From: Poriferisodalis sp965226645 | Lineage (GTDB): Bacteria > Actinomycetota > Acidimicrobiia > Acidimicrobiales > Poriferisodalaceae | Direction of reading: 5' to 3' | NCBI GenBank assembly: GCA_965226645.1 | Contig: CBDDDL010000004.1 | Coordinates: 1,178,001-1,242,000 of the forward strand | Length of the DNA: 64,000 bases | Shown here: positions 27,299 to 36,413 of the stretch, in pieces | Layout of the letters: every line of letters starts with the position of its first letter | Numbering within the stretch: the stretch's first letter is position 1 | Notes under the pieces: generated by a model | Seen by the model: only the letters and a program-made list of their open reading frames with translations | The model's database searches: none | Told to the model about the DNA's origin: nothing | Program-made: the position numbers and the translations under genes

Positions 27299-28717
27299 CT
27301 AGACCACGTACGTGCCGACGAAGTACGCCGCAGGAAGGGCGAACAGCAGCGCGTCGAAGCGGTCGAAGACCCCTCCATGCCCTGGCAGAAGACTGCCCAT
27401 GTCCTTGACCGCTACATCGCGCTTGACGAGGGATTGGGAGAGATCGCCGAGCGGCGCAGCCAGCGCGACGGCCAGGCTCAGCCACAACGCATCGAGCGTG
27501 TTGCCCGTCCAGGGGAACACCCCCGGGAAGCGGTTGAGCACCAGCATGGTGACGATCGCGGACAGCACGATGCCGCCGATGAGGCCCTCGTGCGTCTTGT
27601 TCGGGCTGATGCGAGGGGAGAGTCGGCTCTGGCCCGTCGTCCGTCCGATGACGAAGCCGCCGACGTCGTACACCACGGTGCCGATCACTGCACCGATGAG
27701 CATCGAGTCGCCGTTCGGCTCGCGAAGCATGAGCGCCGCAAACGAGCCCAGTCCACCGATCCAGAGCAAGCCGAGCACGGAAATCGCAAGGTTCGCAGTC
27801 GGATGATCGCGCTCGACGCCGATGAGGAACCAGCAAAACATGGTCACTGCGGCGACTGCGAGAATGATCGGGTACGCCTCGACGCCGCGCAGGTGTACGG
27901 CAATCGTCAGGCCGCCGACGCCGACGAGGCCGGCCAGGGTCGCAGGCCGGTATCCCAGCGGACGAGCCGCCCGATAGAACTCGGCGGCCGCTAGCACCAG
28001 CACGATCACGACGAGCGCAACGGTTGCAACCTCGCCCAGTCGCAGCGCGCCGAAGAACAGCGCAGCGAGTGCGACACCGACGGCGGTCGCCGCTGGCAAG
28101 TTGCGGCCGCTGCGGCCAGCTTCGGGGGCGCCGCCGTGCAGCACCGTTCGAGCCTCATCGCTCACGACTCCACGCTCCTCGTAATCCTGGTTCCCCTCAC
28201 GCCAATGCGACGCTGACGCATCGAGTCGAGCCCATTGGGCGAAGCGATCTGCCTCGGTAGATGGGCCTTCCGCTGCGGGCGGAGCCTCGGGCGCATCAGT
28301 CTCGGTCGGAACCGCCGCTGGGGCAAGGACCGATGCGATAGTCGGTTCAAACGGATCAGGCTGGAGATGCTCAGGTGCTTCGCCCGCGGCCGGTGAGCCC
28401 TGTTCGGCTCGGGGAATCGGCGGCGGCGCAGCGTCCTGCGGCTCGAAGAGCGGCTCATATCCGGGCTGGCCGGGATCGTCGGATATCGACGCTGTCTCTC
28501 CGGCCAGACGAGGATCATCCGGGAGCTGGGGAAAGAGCCGGGAGCCGCCGCGCCGCTGCAGGGCCTCATCGGCCGGAGAAGGCTCCGCTGGCGTCGCCGA
28601 TTCACCGGTATCAAAACTGACGAGCGGTCGAGTGGCACCCAGCGGATCCCGCTCATCGGCAGGATCGCGAGGGCTGTCGCCCCGATGCTCCGGTGGATGC
28701 TCGCTGCTATCGGACAT
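27299..28717 (-). CDS. cdsA: Phosphatidate cytidylyltransferase with long N-terminal extension
   Basis: The enzyme makes CDP-diacylglycerol from phosphatidate and CTP, the branch point of phospholipid synthesis, and sits in the membrane. The catalytic half (about 205-472) has around eight hydrophobic helices. The signature SLVKRDVAVKDMGSLLPGHG (then GVFDRFD) lies near 430-455, and SPNKTHEGLIGG is close to 370. The first ~200 residues are a Pro/Glu/Ala/Asp-rich, probably disordered extension not found in enteric CdsA (~285 aa in all). The gene lies between frr and dxr in the usual order. Confidence 0.93.
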   Translation of the reverse strand: MSDSSEHPPEHRGDSPRDPADERDPLGATRPLVSFDTGESATPAEPSPADEALQRRGGSRLFPQLPDDPRLAGETASISDDPGQPGYEPLFEPQDAAPPPIPRAEQGSPAAGEAPEHLQPDPFEPTIASVLAPAAVPTETDAPEAPPAAEGPSTEADRFAQWARLDASASHWREGNQDYEERGVVSDEARTVLHGGAPEAGRSGRNLPAATAVGVALAALFFGALRLGEVATVALVVIVLVLAAAEFYRAARPLGYRPATLAGLVGVGGLTIAVHLRGVEAYPIILAVAAVTMFCWFLIGVERDHPTANLAISVLGLLWIGGLGSFAALMLREPNGDSMLIGAVIGTVVYDVGGFVIGRTTGQSRLSPRISPNKTHEGLIGGIVLSAIVTMLVLNRFPGVFPWTGNTLDALWLSLAVALAAPLGDLSQSLVKRDVAVKDMGSLLPGHGGVFDRFDALLFALPAAYFVGTYVV

Positions 28718-28738
28718 CTACCTTCCACACCTGCTCGG

Positions 28739-29305
28739 TCACACCTCGAGGAGTTCCTGCTCCTTGGACTCCAACGCCCGGTCAATGTCTCCGACGAACT
28801 TGGCGGTTGAGCCGTCGAGCTCGCTCTCGAAGCTCTTCTTTTGGTCGCCCGAGATTTCCTTCTCCTTCTCGAGCGTATCGAGATCGTGACGAGCGCTGCG
28901 ACGCAGATTGCGCACGGAGACGCGCCCGTCCTCAGCCATCTGCTTCACCACGCGCACCAGATCGCGGCGCCGCTCCTCGGTCAGCGGAGGAAAGACCAGA
29001 CGCAGCACATGACCGTCGCTGGACGGGTTGATGCCGAGGTCCGACTCCATGACCGCCTTGGAGATAGCGTCGAGAGCGCCTCGGTCGAACGGCTGGATGA
29101 CAAGCATCCTGGCCTCGGGAACAGAGAATCCGGCGAGCTGCTGTAACGGGACAGAAGCGCCGTAGTAGTTGACATGAAGCTTTTCGACGAGCGCTGGGGT
29201 CGCTCGACCAGTGCGCACGGTGGCGAAGCTGGCGCGGACATGTTCGACGGCGCTGCGCATCCGCTGGCGAGCATCCCCACAGACCTCAGCGGCGAATTCG
29301 CTCAC
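28739..29305 (-). CDS. frr: Ribosome recycling factor
   Basis: The 188-aa protein, with EF-G, splits post-termination ribosomes. The tRNA-like three-helix bundle and small beta domain are clear: VRTGRATPALVEKLHVNYYG near 31-50, PLQQLAGFSVPEARMLVIQPF near 53-73 in outline, IGINPSSDG-like DLGINPSSDG near 89-98, and the final helix with RRSARHDL. Length matches the family. The ATG overlaps the pyrH stop by four bases. Confidence 0.97.
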   Translation of the reverse strand: MSEFAAEVCGDARQRMRSAVEHVRASFATVRTGRATPALVEKLHVNYYGASVPLQQLAGFSVPEARMLVIQPFDRGALDAISKAVMESDLGINPSSDGHVLRLVFPPLTEERRRDLVRVVKQMAEDGRVSVRNLRRSARHDLDTLEKEKEISGDQKKSFESELDGSTAKFVGDIDRALESKEQELLEV

Positions 29306-30072
29306 CTGACCAGCGTACCGAGCGCCTCCCCCTCGACGACGGCGCGGAAATTGCCCGGTGTCATCAAGTCGAACACCACAATCGGGGTCGCGTTGTCCTT
29401 GCAGACGGCGATCGCAGCAGAGTCCATCACCGCCAACTCCCTCGACAGGACCTCGAGGAACGTCACCTCGCTCAGCAGTCGAGCATCAGGGTCGGCCTGG
29501 GGATCCGCGGTGTAAACGCCATCGACGCCCGAATGGGTGCCCTTCAGCACGACGTCGGCGTCGACCTCGGCGGCGCGCAGCGCCGCAGCAGTGTCAGTGG
29601 TGAAGAACGGGTTGCCGGTGCCCGCTGCGAATATGACGACGCGACCCTTCTCGAGATGGCGAACAGCCCGACGTCGGATGTACGGCTCGGCGATCTGCGC
29701 CATGTCGATGGCAGTCATGACCCGGGTCGGCACATCGCGTCGCTCGAGTGCGTCCTGCAGGGCAAGTGCATTGATGACGGTCGCGAGCATTCCCATGTAG
29801 TCAGACTGAGCGCGGTCCATGCCGCCGCGCGAACCCGACATGCCACGCCAGATGTTCCCGCCGCCGACGACGACGGCGATGTCAATCTTCAGCGAGCCCC
29901 ACACATCAGCGATCTCCGAAGCAAGCCGATCGACGACACCTGCATCGACGTTATTGCCACCCGTGTCAGCGAGCGCCTCGCCAGACAGTTTGAGGACGAC
30001 CCGCTTCAGCGGCGCCGATCCTTGCCAACGACGAGGCCTCTGCGGCTCTTCAGACGCAGCCGCAGACTCCAC
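29302..30072 (-). CDS. pyrH: Uridylate kinase
   Basis: The 256-aa hexameric kinase makes UDP from UMP and is regulated by UTP/GTP in other bacteria. After a ~20-residue N-terminal extension come KLSGEAL (about 28-34), VVGGGNIWRG near 66-75, DYMGMLATVINALAL near 90-104 and FAAGTGNPFFTTDTAA near 148-163. The DGVYTADP segment near 183 completes the amino-acid kinase fold. It lies 5 bases after tsf and overlaps frr, giving a tight tsf-pyrH-frr string. Confidence 0.96.
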   Translation of the reverse strand: MESAAASEEPQRPRRWQGSAPLKRVVLKLSGEALADTGGNNVDAGVVDRLASEIADVWGSLKIDIAVVVGGGNIWRGMSGSRGGMDRAQSDYMGMLATVINALALQDALERRDVPTRVMTAIDMAQIAEPYIRRRAVRHLEKGRVVIFAAGTGNPFFTTDTAAALRAAEVDADVVLKGTHSGVDGVYTADPQADPDARLLSEVTFLEVLSRELAVMDSAAIAVCKDNATPIVVFDLMTPGNFRAVVEGEALGTLVR

Positions 30073-30077
30073 GGTGC

Positions 30078-30884
30078 TCAGCGGCCGATCTCGACCTGGG
30101 CGAAGCGCGTGATGTTTGCGGATCCGACGAGATCAGCGATGGTCCGTTTCTCGTCCTTCACGAACTTCTGCTCCATCAGTGTGTGCTCCCTCAGGAAGCC
30201 CGACAGGCGACCTTCCACGATCTTGGCAAGCGCAGCCTCGGGCTTGCCCTCGTTGCGGCTGATGGTCTCGAGCGTTGCCCGTTCCGAGCTGAGCACCTCA
30301 TCGGGCACATCCGACCGCCGGATGTAGGTGGGCCGACTGCTGGCGATGTGCAACGCGACGTCGTGCGCTATCTCGGGCGTGCCGCCGTCAAGCTCGACGA
30401 GCACGGCGTTGACGCCTCGGCCGTTCTGCAAATGGACGTACGCGTCGAGGCTCGATCCGGCAGGAGCTTCGAAGCGCTCTATCTTGCCGACGGCGATGTT
30501 CTCCTTGAGGGCTATCTTCAGGTCATCCAGCTCAGCGGAGTGCTCGACAACCGCATCGGTTCCAGCGGCGAGCACTGTGCGCAGCAGATGATCTGCGATC
30601 GACTGGAAGCCGTCGGACTTGGCCACGAAATCGGTTTCGCACCGAAGTTCGACAATCGCGCCGACCGTGCCGTTCGCCGACTCAGCCACCTGCGCCACGA
30701 CAACGCCCTCGCTGTTGTCGCGATCTGAGCGAGAAGCGGATTTTGCAATGCCGTTCTCGCGCAGCCACTGTGCGGCCGCCTCGGCGTCGCCGTTGCAGCG
30801 CTGCAGAGCATTCTTGGCGTCCATCATCCCGGCGCCAGTGGCGCGGCGCAAAGCTTGGACGTCGTTGGCGGTGAACGCAGCCAT
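30078..30884 (-). CDS. tsf: Elongation factor Ts
   Basis: The 268-aa nucleotide-exchange factor acts on EF-Tu. The N-terminal UBA-like domain reads VQALRRATGAGMMDAKNAL at about 10-28. The conserved core loop with VELRCETDFVAKSDGF is near 77-92. The C-terminal part ends with LMEQKFVKDEKRTIADL, as in the family. It lies 83 bases after rpsB. Confidence 0.96.
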   Translation of the reverse strand: MAAFTANDVQALRRATGAGMMDAKNALQRCNGDAEAAAQWLRENGIAKSASRSDRDNSEGVVVAQVAESANGTVGAIVELRCETDFVAKSDGFQSIADHLLRTVLAAGTDAVVEHSAELDDLKIALKENIAVGKIERFEAPAGSSLDAYVHLQNGRGVNAVLVELDGGTPEIAHDVALHIASSRPTYIRRSDVPDEVLSSERATLETISRNEGKPEAALAKIVEGRLSGFLREHTLMEQKFVKDEKRTIADLVGSANITRFAQVEIGR

Positions 30885-30967
30885 GTCAGCTGACTCCTTG
30901 TCCCGTGTCGTCTGTGTGAGCTGTTGAGTTCTGAGCTGTTGAGCGATGTCTGCCGAGCGATACGTGC

Positions 30968-31951
30968 TCAGCGTGACGTGTCTTCGGATTCCTCAGTTTC
31001 CGATCCGGGCGCGGTCGCGGGCTCCGGCGAAGCCGCATGGGGCTCGTCGGCAGCGTCGGTGTCGGCTGCACCGCTCCCCGTCCGCATGTCGGGCACGGCG
31101 GCTGCCGCCGCCGCCTTGGCCGCCTGATCGGCGGCGATTCGCGCTTCCCTGGCAGCTGCTTCAGCCATGGCGGCGCGCTGCGCTTGAGCCTGCTCGGCGG
31201 CGATACGGGCTTCTTGTTCGGGCGAGCGCTCCGAGGGAGCCGGCACCGAAATACCGCTGCGCTCTGCCATGAACTTGCCCTCCCGAACGGCGTCGGCCAC
31301 GACGCGGCACAGCAGTTCCGTCGAGCGGATGGCGTCGTCGTTGCCCGGGATGACATAGGAGATCGGATCGGGATCCGAATTCGAGTCGGCAACGGCGACG
31401 ACCGGCAGCTTCAGCCGGACCGCTTCTGCGACCGCGATGTGCTCCTTCGGTGTGTCGAGAACGAACACGGCGTCGGGCAGCTTGTCCATGTTCCGGATGC
31501 CGTTGAGGTTCCGCTGCAGCTTGGCCAGCTCACGGGAGTGCAGCAGCGCTTCCTTCTTCGGCATGTTCTCGAAGTCGCCGACAGCGCGCATCCGCTCGTA
31601 CTCGAGCATTTTGGTGACGCGGCCGCGGATCGTGCGGAAATTCGTGAGCATGCCGCCCAGCCACCGCTGATTGACATAGGGCATGCCACATGCATTGGCG
31701 TGGTGCTGAATCGGGTGCTGGGCCTGGCGCTTAGTGCCGACGAAGAGGATGGTGCCACCGCCCGCCACTGTGTCACGCACGTAGCTGTAGGCGTTCTCGA
31801 GCAGACCGAGCGTCTGACGCAAGTCGATGATGTAGATGCCGTTGCGCTCTCCCCACAGGAAGCGCTCCATCTTGGGATTCCAACGGCGGGTCTGGTGACC
31901 GAAATGGACGCCGGCGGCGAGCAGATCGGTCATGGTCACGACAGCGGACAT
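30968..31951 (-). CDS. rpsB: 30S ribosomal protein S2 with Ala-rich tail
   Basis: Residues 1-240 are standard S2: LLAAGVHFGHQTRRWNPKM near 10-28, FVGTKRQAQ near 71, and DAVFVLDTPKEHIAVAEA near 161-178. The remaining ~85 residues are an Ala/Glu/Pro/Asp-rich tail, longer than in enteric S2 (~241 aa); actinobacterial S2 proteins often carry such tails. The start at 31951 is chosen for homology and a GGAG site 5 bases before the ATG; a longer frame to 32107 has no support. The ~165-base leader upstream shows no ORF I would keep. Confidence 0.95.
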   Translation of the reverse strand: MSAVVTMTDLLAAGVHFGHQTRRWNPKMERFLWGERNGIYIIDLRQTLGLLENAYSYVRDTVAGGGTILFVGTKRQAQHPIQHHANACGMPYVNQRWLGGMLTNFRTIRGRVTKMLEYERMRAVGDFENMPKKEALLHSRELAKLQRNLNGIRNMDKLPDAVFVLDTPKEHIAVAEAVRLKLPVVAVADSNSDPDPISYVIPGNDDAIRSTELLCRVVADAVREGKFMAERSGISVPAPSERSPEQEARIAAEQAQAQRAAMAEAAAREARIAADQAAKAAAAAAVPDMRTGSGAADTDAADEPHAASPEPATAPGSETEESEDTSR

Positions 31952-32116
31952 GGTTGCTCCTCCCCACGGTTCACGGTGCTGCGCTGGGGACGACGCCGCT
32001 GCTTCGCAGCGACGACCGTGGGGTCGCCTCAGCTGATCGGGCGCTTGTCCCGCCAGTGGTACCGGCGCGACTCGCGCGTTGAGATATTGGCTGGCCGAAG
32101 CGCCCAAGAGCGAGCC

Positions 32117-32668
32117 TCACAACGCCGCGATGCCAGCGCCGGAGTGTAACCAGCGCAGTCGCAGGCGATACACCGACACGCCCGCCGGCACCAATCTCGC
32201 TGCGGACCCCTGATGACCGGCGGTCGCCCATCCGTCGTCGCCGAAGACGGCAGCAGGGTCGACGTAGACCTCGCCGCGGCGCACGCCAACGTGGAGCCGG
32301 TCGGCGGTCGTGCCGAGCACCGCGCCCTGGCCTACTCGCGCTCCGCGCTCGACTCGGATGCTCGCAACTCCCGAATACAAAACGCGCAGCCCGTCAGGAT
32401 GGGTGACAGTGACGTGCAGTCGTCCTCCGACAGGCCCAGCGAAGCTCACGACGCCGTCCGCGGCCGCCCGGTAGAACGAACCGGGTTGCGTAGCGATCTC
32501 CAGACCGCGGTTGCCGGGCCCGTATGGATGCGAAGGAGGTCGGAACGGATCAATGACCGTTCCCGCGACCGGCCACACGTAGTTGACCGGCCGCACGTCT
32601 TGTGCTTCCTGCGCCGCTGCGGGCACTGCCCCCGCGAGCACCACGCCCGTGCTCACACCTAGGGCCAC
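32117..32668 (-). CDS. Secreted M23/LytM-like peptidase-domain protein
   Basis: The frame encodes a hydrophobic segment (LTVALGVSTGVVLAGAVPAAAQ) that reads as a signal peptide with an AxA cleavage site. An LytM/M23-type domain follows: YVWPVAGTVIDPFRPP, RGLEIA where active enzymes have HxGxD, VSFAGPVGG, and LHVGVRRG where active enzymes have HLHFE/HVH. The metal ligands look incomplete, so it may be a non-catalytic cell-wall factor. No ATG is available: the GTG at 32668 is the only good start after the xerC stop, but it lacks a basic N-region, so the start is uncertain. An M23 gene beside rpsB is common in actinobacteria. Confidence 0.72.
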   Translation of the reverse strand: MALGVSTGVVLAGAVPAAAQEAQDVRPVNYVWPVAGTVIDPFRPPSHPYGPGNRGLEIATQPGSFYRAAADGVVSFAGPVGGRLHVTVTHPDGLRVLYSGVASIRVERGARVGQGAVLGTTADRLHVGVRRGEVYVDPAAVFGDDGWATAGHQGSAARLVPAGVSVYRLRLRWLHSGAGIAAL

Positions 32669-32733
32669 CGTCAGCGCAATGATCGTGCCGGTCGGGCCGC
32701 GCCCCGACCCTCGGCAACTATGCGAGGCGCCAC

Positions 32734-33669
32734 TCAGGCCCGGGGGTGTGCCGAGTTGTACACCTCGCGCAGGCGCTCGCGGCTCACCCTCGTGTAGATC
32801 TGCGTGGTGCTGAGCTGCGCGTGGCCCAGCAGTTCCTGCACGACGCGTAAGTCGGCACCGCCATCGAGCAAGTGCGTCGCATAGGTGTGGCGCAACGCGT
32901 GCGGATGAGTCGGCGTCGCGGCGTGACGGTCGAGGATCCGCTGAACGTCGCGGGGACCCAGTCGCTTGCCCCGCAGGTTCACCAGCAACGCTGCGGGATC
33001 GCGGCCGGCGGGTCGGGCCAACTTCGCCTCGTCGAAATCGTCGCTGCCGCCGCTGCACCAAGCCTCGAACAGCTTCGTGGTCGGCTCGCTGAGCGGAACG
33101 CGCCGATGCTTCGAACCCTTGCCGACCACGTCGATGTAAGTGTTCCGGGGCCTGAACGCGTCGCAGTTCAACCCGCAGAGTTCGGCGACGCGCAGCCCGC
33201 TGCCGTACAGGAGCTCCAGCACCAGCAGATCTCGCAGCACCACGGCGTCGTCGGGCACCGACCCATCTCCGAGCATCTCGGACATCTCGCCCACCGACAG
33301 AACACGCGGAAGCCTGCCCGAGCCCGCCGGCGCCGCGAGACCCAGGGTAGGGTCGATGCTGATCGCGCCGTCGCGCTGCAGCCAGCCGAAGTAACGCCGC
33401 AGCGCAGACGCCTTGCGTGCGACGGAGCGCCGCGACAACCCGCGTACGGACAGGTGTGACACGAAGCGCCGCAACCAGCGCCGATCGATGTCGGCGGGGC
33501 GATCGATTCCGCCGCGGGCGGCCCACTGCGCGAACTGGCTCAGGTCGGTGCGATACGCCCGCTTGGTGGCGTCGGACGCCGCCGTCAGCGACAGCACGAA
33601 CTCGGAGATCCGCCACTCGGGGGGCGCTTGCACCACCAGAACCACAGTACCGATGCGTTGGGCCACCAC
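32734..33669 (-). CDS. xerC: Tyrosine recombinase XerC-like
   Basis: The 311-aa site-specific recombinase is expected to resolve chromosome dimers at dif with FtsK. The N-terminal SAM-like core-binding domain spans about 18-105. The catalytic residues are in order: Arg in GSGLRVAEL near 160, Lys in GKGSKHRRVPL near 185, HALRH near 258, His in LLGHAQLSTTQIY near 281, and the nucleophile Tyr in that same segment. The start is GTG; a downstream Val start is possible. No mobile element is attached, which supports the housekeeping XerC role rather than an integrase. Confidence 0.92.
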   Translation of the reverse strand: MVAQRIGTVVLVVQAPPEWRISEFVLSLTAASDATKRAYRTDLSQFAQWAARGGIDRPADIDRRWLRRFVSHLSVRGLSRRSVARKASALRRYFGWLQRDGAISIDPTLGLAAPAGSGRLPRVLSVGEMSEMLGDGSVPDDAVVLRDLLVLELLYGSGLRVAELCGLNCDAFRPRNTYIDVVGKGSKHRRVPLSEPTTKLFEAWCSGGSDDFDEAKLARPAGRDPAALLVNLRGKRLGPRDVQRILDRHAATPTHPHALRHTYATHLLDGGADLRVVQELLGHAQLSTTQIYTRVSRERLREVYNSAHPRA

Positions 33670-33702
33670 CGAGCGGGTTCATCGGCCGGATCACGGTCGA
33701 GG

Positions 33703-34872
33703 TCATCGCGTCCGCGCCCACCAGCCAGCCGTCTCGGTAGCCCAGCCGGTCAGCTCCAAGCGCCCGAGCGACGCGGCCACCTCGGTCAAGCTGGCGCCGG
33801 TGCGCAGTACAAGTTCATCGACCGTTTGCGCGGCCGGGCCGAGTTCGTCAAGAACCTCGCGGTCGATCGGTGATTCTGGCCTCGGCGGTTCAAGCATTGC
33901 TCGGTTCGGCACCGAGTCTTGTTCGCCCCATCCCAACGCCAGCAAGATGTCGCCGACGTCGCACACGGGCAAGCAGCCCTCGGCCAAGAGGCGGTTCGTG
34001 CCCCGCGAGACGTCGCTGGTAATGGGCCCCGGAACCACCATGACAGTTCGGTCTCGTTCCGCGGCGGCGTCGACGGTGTAGAGCGAACCGGCAGACTCGG
34101 CTGACTCGACCACTACCAGCACATCGCACAGTGCCGCGACGATGCGGTTCCGAGCCGGAAAGCGCCACCGGAGCGCTGGCGTGCCGAGGGGATACTCGCT
34201 GAGCAGCGTGCCTCGCTGCGCGATGTCATTCCACAACGATCGGTTGGAGGCCGGGTAAACACGATCGAGGCCACTGCCGACGACGCCGATGACCGCACCG
34301 CCCGCGTCCAGCGCCGCTCGCTGGGCGATGCAGTAGATCCCTGAAGCGACACCCGAGACGACGGCCACTCCAGCCGCGGCGAGGCCCTCTCCAAGCTGTT
34401 GCGCGACGGTGCGGCCGTACCCGCTGCACCGGCGAGTGCCGACGATGCCGACCCGCTGCATCGCGGGATCGAGCAACGCGCCACGACCGAAGAGCAGGGC
34501 TGGAGGCTCGGGATCCGCCTTCCAGAGTTCCCCTGTTGCGGCGCCGGTCGGAATTTCGAGCCACACGCCCGCTCGCTCGTGGTCTTCGAGACGGTCGGCG
34601 CCAACCGGACAGCCGCTGCTCACCGCCCGCTCCTGCGCTGTCCGTAGCGCGCCACGCCAAGATGTGACGAGTTCGGAAGTCACTCCCGGCCACCACATCA
34701 GGGCACCAAGCGAGCCAGGGCGTCCGCCGCACAACTTGGCGATGGCGCGTTGTGCACTCGCACCGTCAAGCAGTACTCGCAAACGGGCAGGGCCGACGTG
34801 CGGCAGCGAGCACAGTTCGAGCAACGCTCCGAGTTCGGCGCGCTCTGCTGCAGCAGTTCTGGTTCCTGTCAC
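33703..34872 (-). CDS. dprA: DprA/Smf family protein with altered core motif
   Basis: DprA binds incoming single-stranded DNA and loads RecA during transformation. The 389-aa product has a SAM-like N-terminus (LCSLPHVGPARLRVLLDG), the Rossmann core from VGIVGTRRCSGYG near 146, FPARNRIVAALCD near 248, and a C-terminal winged helix (VDELVLRTGASLTEVAASLGRLE in outline). The core motif usually written SGLARGIDxxAH reads SGVASGIYCIAQ here, so the Asp and His (and the usual Arg/Leu) are replaced. The usual SGALIT is AGSLYT. The fold is probably kept, but DNA handling may differ. The start is GTG, inside a short tandem duplication. Confidence 0.85.
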   Translation of the reverse strand: MTGTRTAAAERAELGALLELCSLPHVGPARLRVLLDGASAQRAIAKLCGGRPGSLGALMWWPGVTSELVTSWRGALRTAQERAVSSGCPVGADRLEDHERAGVWLEIPTGAATGELWKADPEPPALLFGRGALLDPAMQRVGIVGTRRCSGYGRTVAQQLGEGLAAAGVAVVSGVASGIYCIAQRAALDAGGAVIGVVGSGLDRVYPASNRSLWNDIAQRGTLLSEYPLGTPALRWRFPARNRIVAALCDVLVVVESAESAGSLYTVDAAAERDRTVMVVPGPITSDVSRGTNRLLAEGCLPVCDVGDILLALGWGEQDSVPNRAMLEPPRPESPIDREVLDELGPAAQTVDELVLRTGASLTEVAASLGRLELTGWATETAGWWARTR

Positions 34873-34899
34873 TGTGGCACCGTCACTGTGGCACCGTCA
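34868..34899. repeat. 14-bp tandem duplication at the dprA start
   Basis: The unit gtcactgtggcacc occurs at 34868-34881 and 34882-34895, followed by a third partial unit. It lies across the dprA GTG start and ends at the stop codon of the comM remnant, and it duplicates a potential start codon for dprA out of frame. Confidence 0.8.
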
Positions 34900-36413
34900 T
34901 TGGGCTGCCGCTGTTCCGAGCAGCTTGCCGGTGTTGGCTCGGAGGCTGAGCGCCGCGGCCAGCCGGGACTCGTCGATCACCGGTTCGTCTCCGGCGAGAT
35001 CGCACAGGGTGAGAGCGACGCAGCGAACGCGGTGCATCCCCCGACCGCTGAGCAGGCCCCGCTGAAGGCGCTCGCGCAGCACTTCTCGCGCACCGTCGGT
35101 CAGACGTGTGTGACGCTCCAATTGCGTGCCCGTGAGCTCAGCGTTCGTCTCGACTCCGCGGGCCGCGGCTCGAGCACGCGCCGCTGCGACGCGGGCCGCA
35201 ACCGCTGATGTCGGCTCGCCCCGAGCGCCGTTGAGCAGCGCGTCAGGCTCGGGCCCTGCACCATGACTCGCAGATCGAAACGGTCCAGCAGCGGCCCCGA
35301 GAGGCGTCACGCATAGCGCTGGCGGGCGTGGTCAGAGCACCTGCAGCTGCCGGGCCGGCCGGCTTGTCCACACGGGCAGGGGTTCATCGCTGCGACCAGC
35401 AGGAAGCGGGCGGGGAAGTCGCAAGACCCAGCGACCCGACTGACGCGCACGACGCCCTCTTCGAGCGGTTGGCGCAGGGCGTCGAGCACGCTCGGCGCGA
35501 ATTCGGAGAGTTCGTCCAGAAACAGCACGCCGCAATGTGCGATGGAGATCTCTCCCGGACGCAGAGCGGCTGAACCCCCGCCGATGAGCGCCGCCATCGT
35601 CGCGGTGTGATGCGGATTGCGAAGTATCGGGTGCGTCGCAAGACCCGCCGGCAGCGGGAGTCCTGCGGCGGATTGCACCCGCGTCGCCGCCAAGGCGAAT
35701 TCGCGGCCGAGTTCGGGCAGCAGGCCGACGAGTCGCCGAGCCAGCATTGTCTTGCCTGCTCCGGGCGGACCCATCATCAACAGGTGATGTCCGCCCGCGG
35801 CTGCAACCTCGATGGCCTGGCGTGCCTGCGGCTGCCCGACGACATCACGCAGATCAGGGGAGAACATGCGGGGTTGTGGTGGAGGGTCCGGTGGTGGATC
35901 GGGCCATGGCGCCCTGCCGGCGAGCACCGATGCCAGCTGGCCCAGCGTGCTGATGGCCTGGACCTCCTTGGGTCCTGCAGCCACCGCGACGTGATACGCC
36001 TCTCGCGGAACCACAACCGCGCAGTCGCGCAACGCATCCACCATCGGAAGCACGCCGAGCACGGACCGAACCGCACCGTCGAGGCCCAGCTCGCCCAGAA
36101 ATGCTCTGTCGCGCAGGGATGCCAACGGCACCTGCTCGGTGACCGCCAGCACACCTGCTGCCATCGCCAGGTCCAGCGCCGCGCCGCCCTTGCGGAGTCC
36201 CGAAGGAGCCAGATTGACGGTGACGCGGAGCTTGGGCCAATCGAGGCCGGCCGTCATCACGGCGGCTCGGACACGATCGCGAGCCTCGCGGCATGCGGCA
36301 TCGGGAAGACCGGCGATGGTGAACGAGGGCAAACCGTTGGACAGGTGCACCTCGACCGTGACGACGTGACCGTTGACGCCGACCAGGGTCGCGGCGGTAG
36401 CAGTAGCCAGCAT
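34897..36413 (-). pseudogene. comM: ComM/YifB Mg-chelatase-like ATPase, broken by a stop and a frameshift
   Basis: Residues 1-368 (36413-35310) are a good ComM/YifB: an N-terminal Lon-like domain (VEVHLSNGLPSFTIAGLPD), the AAA+ domain with Walker A GPPGAGKTMLARR, Walker B LFLDELSEF, and the zinc-binding CPCGQAGRPGSCRC segment. An in-frame TGA at 35307-35309 then interrupts RQRYA-RLSGPLLDRFDL. After that conserved stretch the frame is one base short near gggccc (35250-35257); the rest of the gene (NAELTGTQLERH, GMHRVRCVALTLCDLAG) lies in the other frame to 34897. Restoring both sites gives a full-length protein of about 505 aa. The intact gene would be a branch-migration helicase used in natural transformation. 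Confidence 0.85.

Noticed and set aside
24902..32107. Foreign island in the minus-strand block
   Set aside because: Gene order and base use match the conserved actinobacterial rpsB-to-ispG cluster throughout.
32734..33669. XerC as a phage or island integrase
   Set aside because: No tRNA, attachment repeats, excisionase or foreign genes nearby; position beside dprA and the rpsB region is the usual housekeeping one.
32117..33721. Single 534-codon gene joining M23 and XerC regions
   Set aside because: The upstream two thirds is a shadow of xerC; only the part after the xerC stop has signal-peptide and M23 features.
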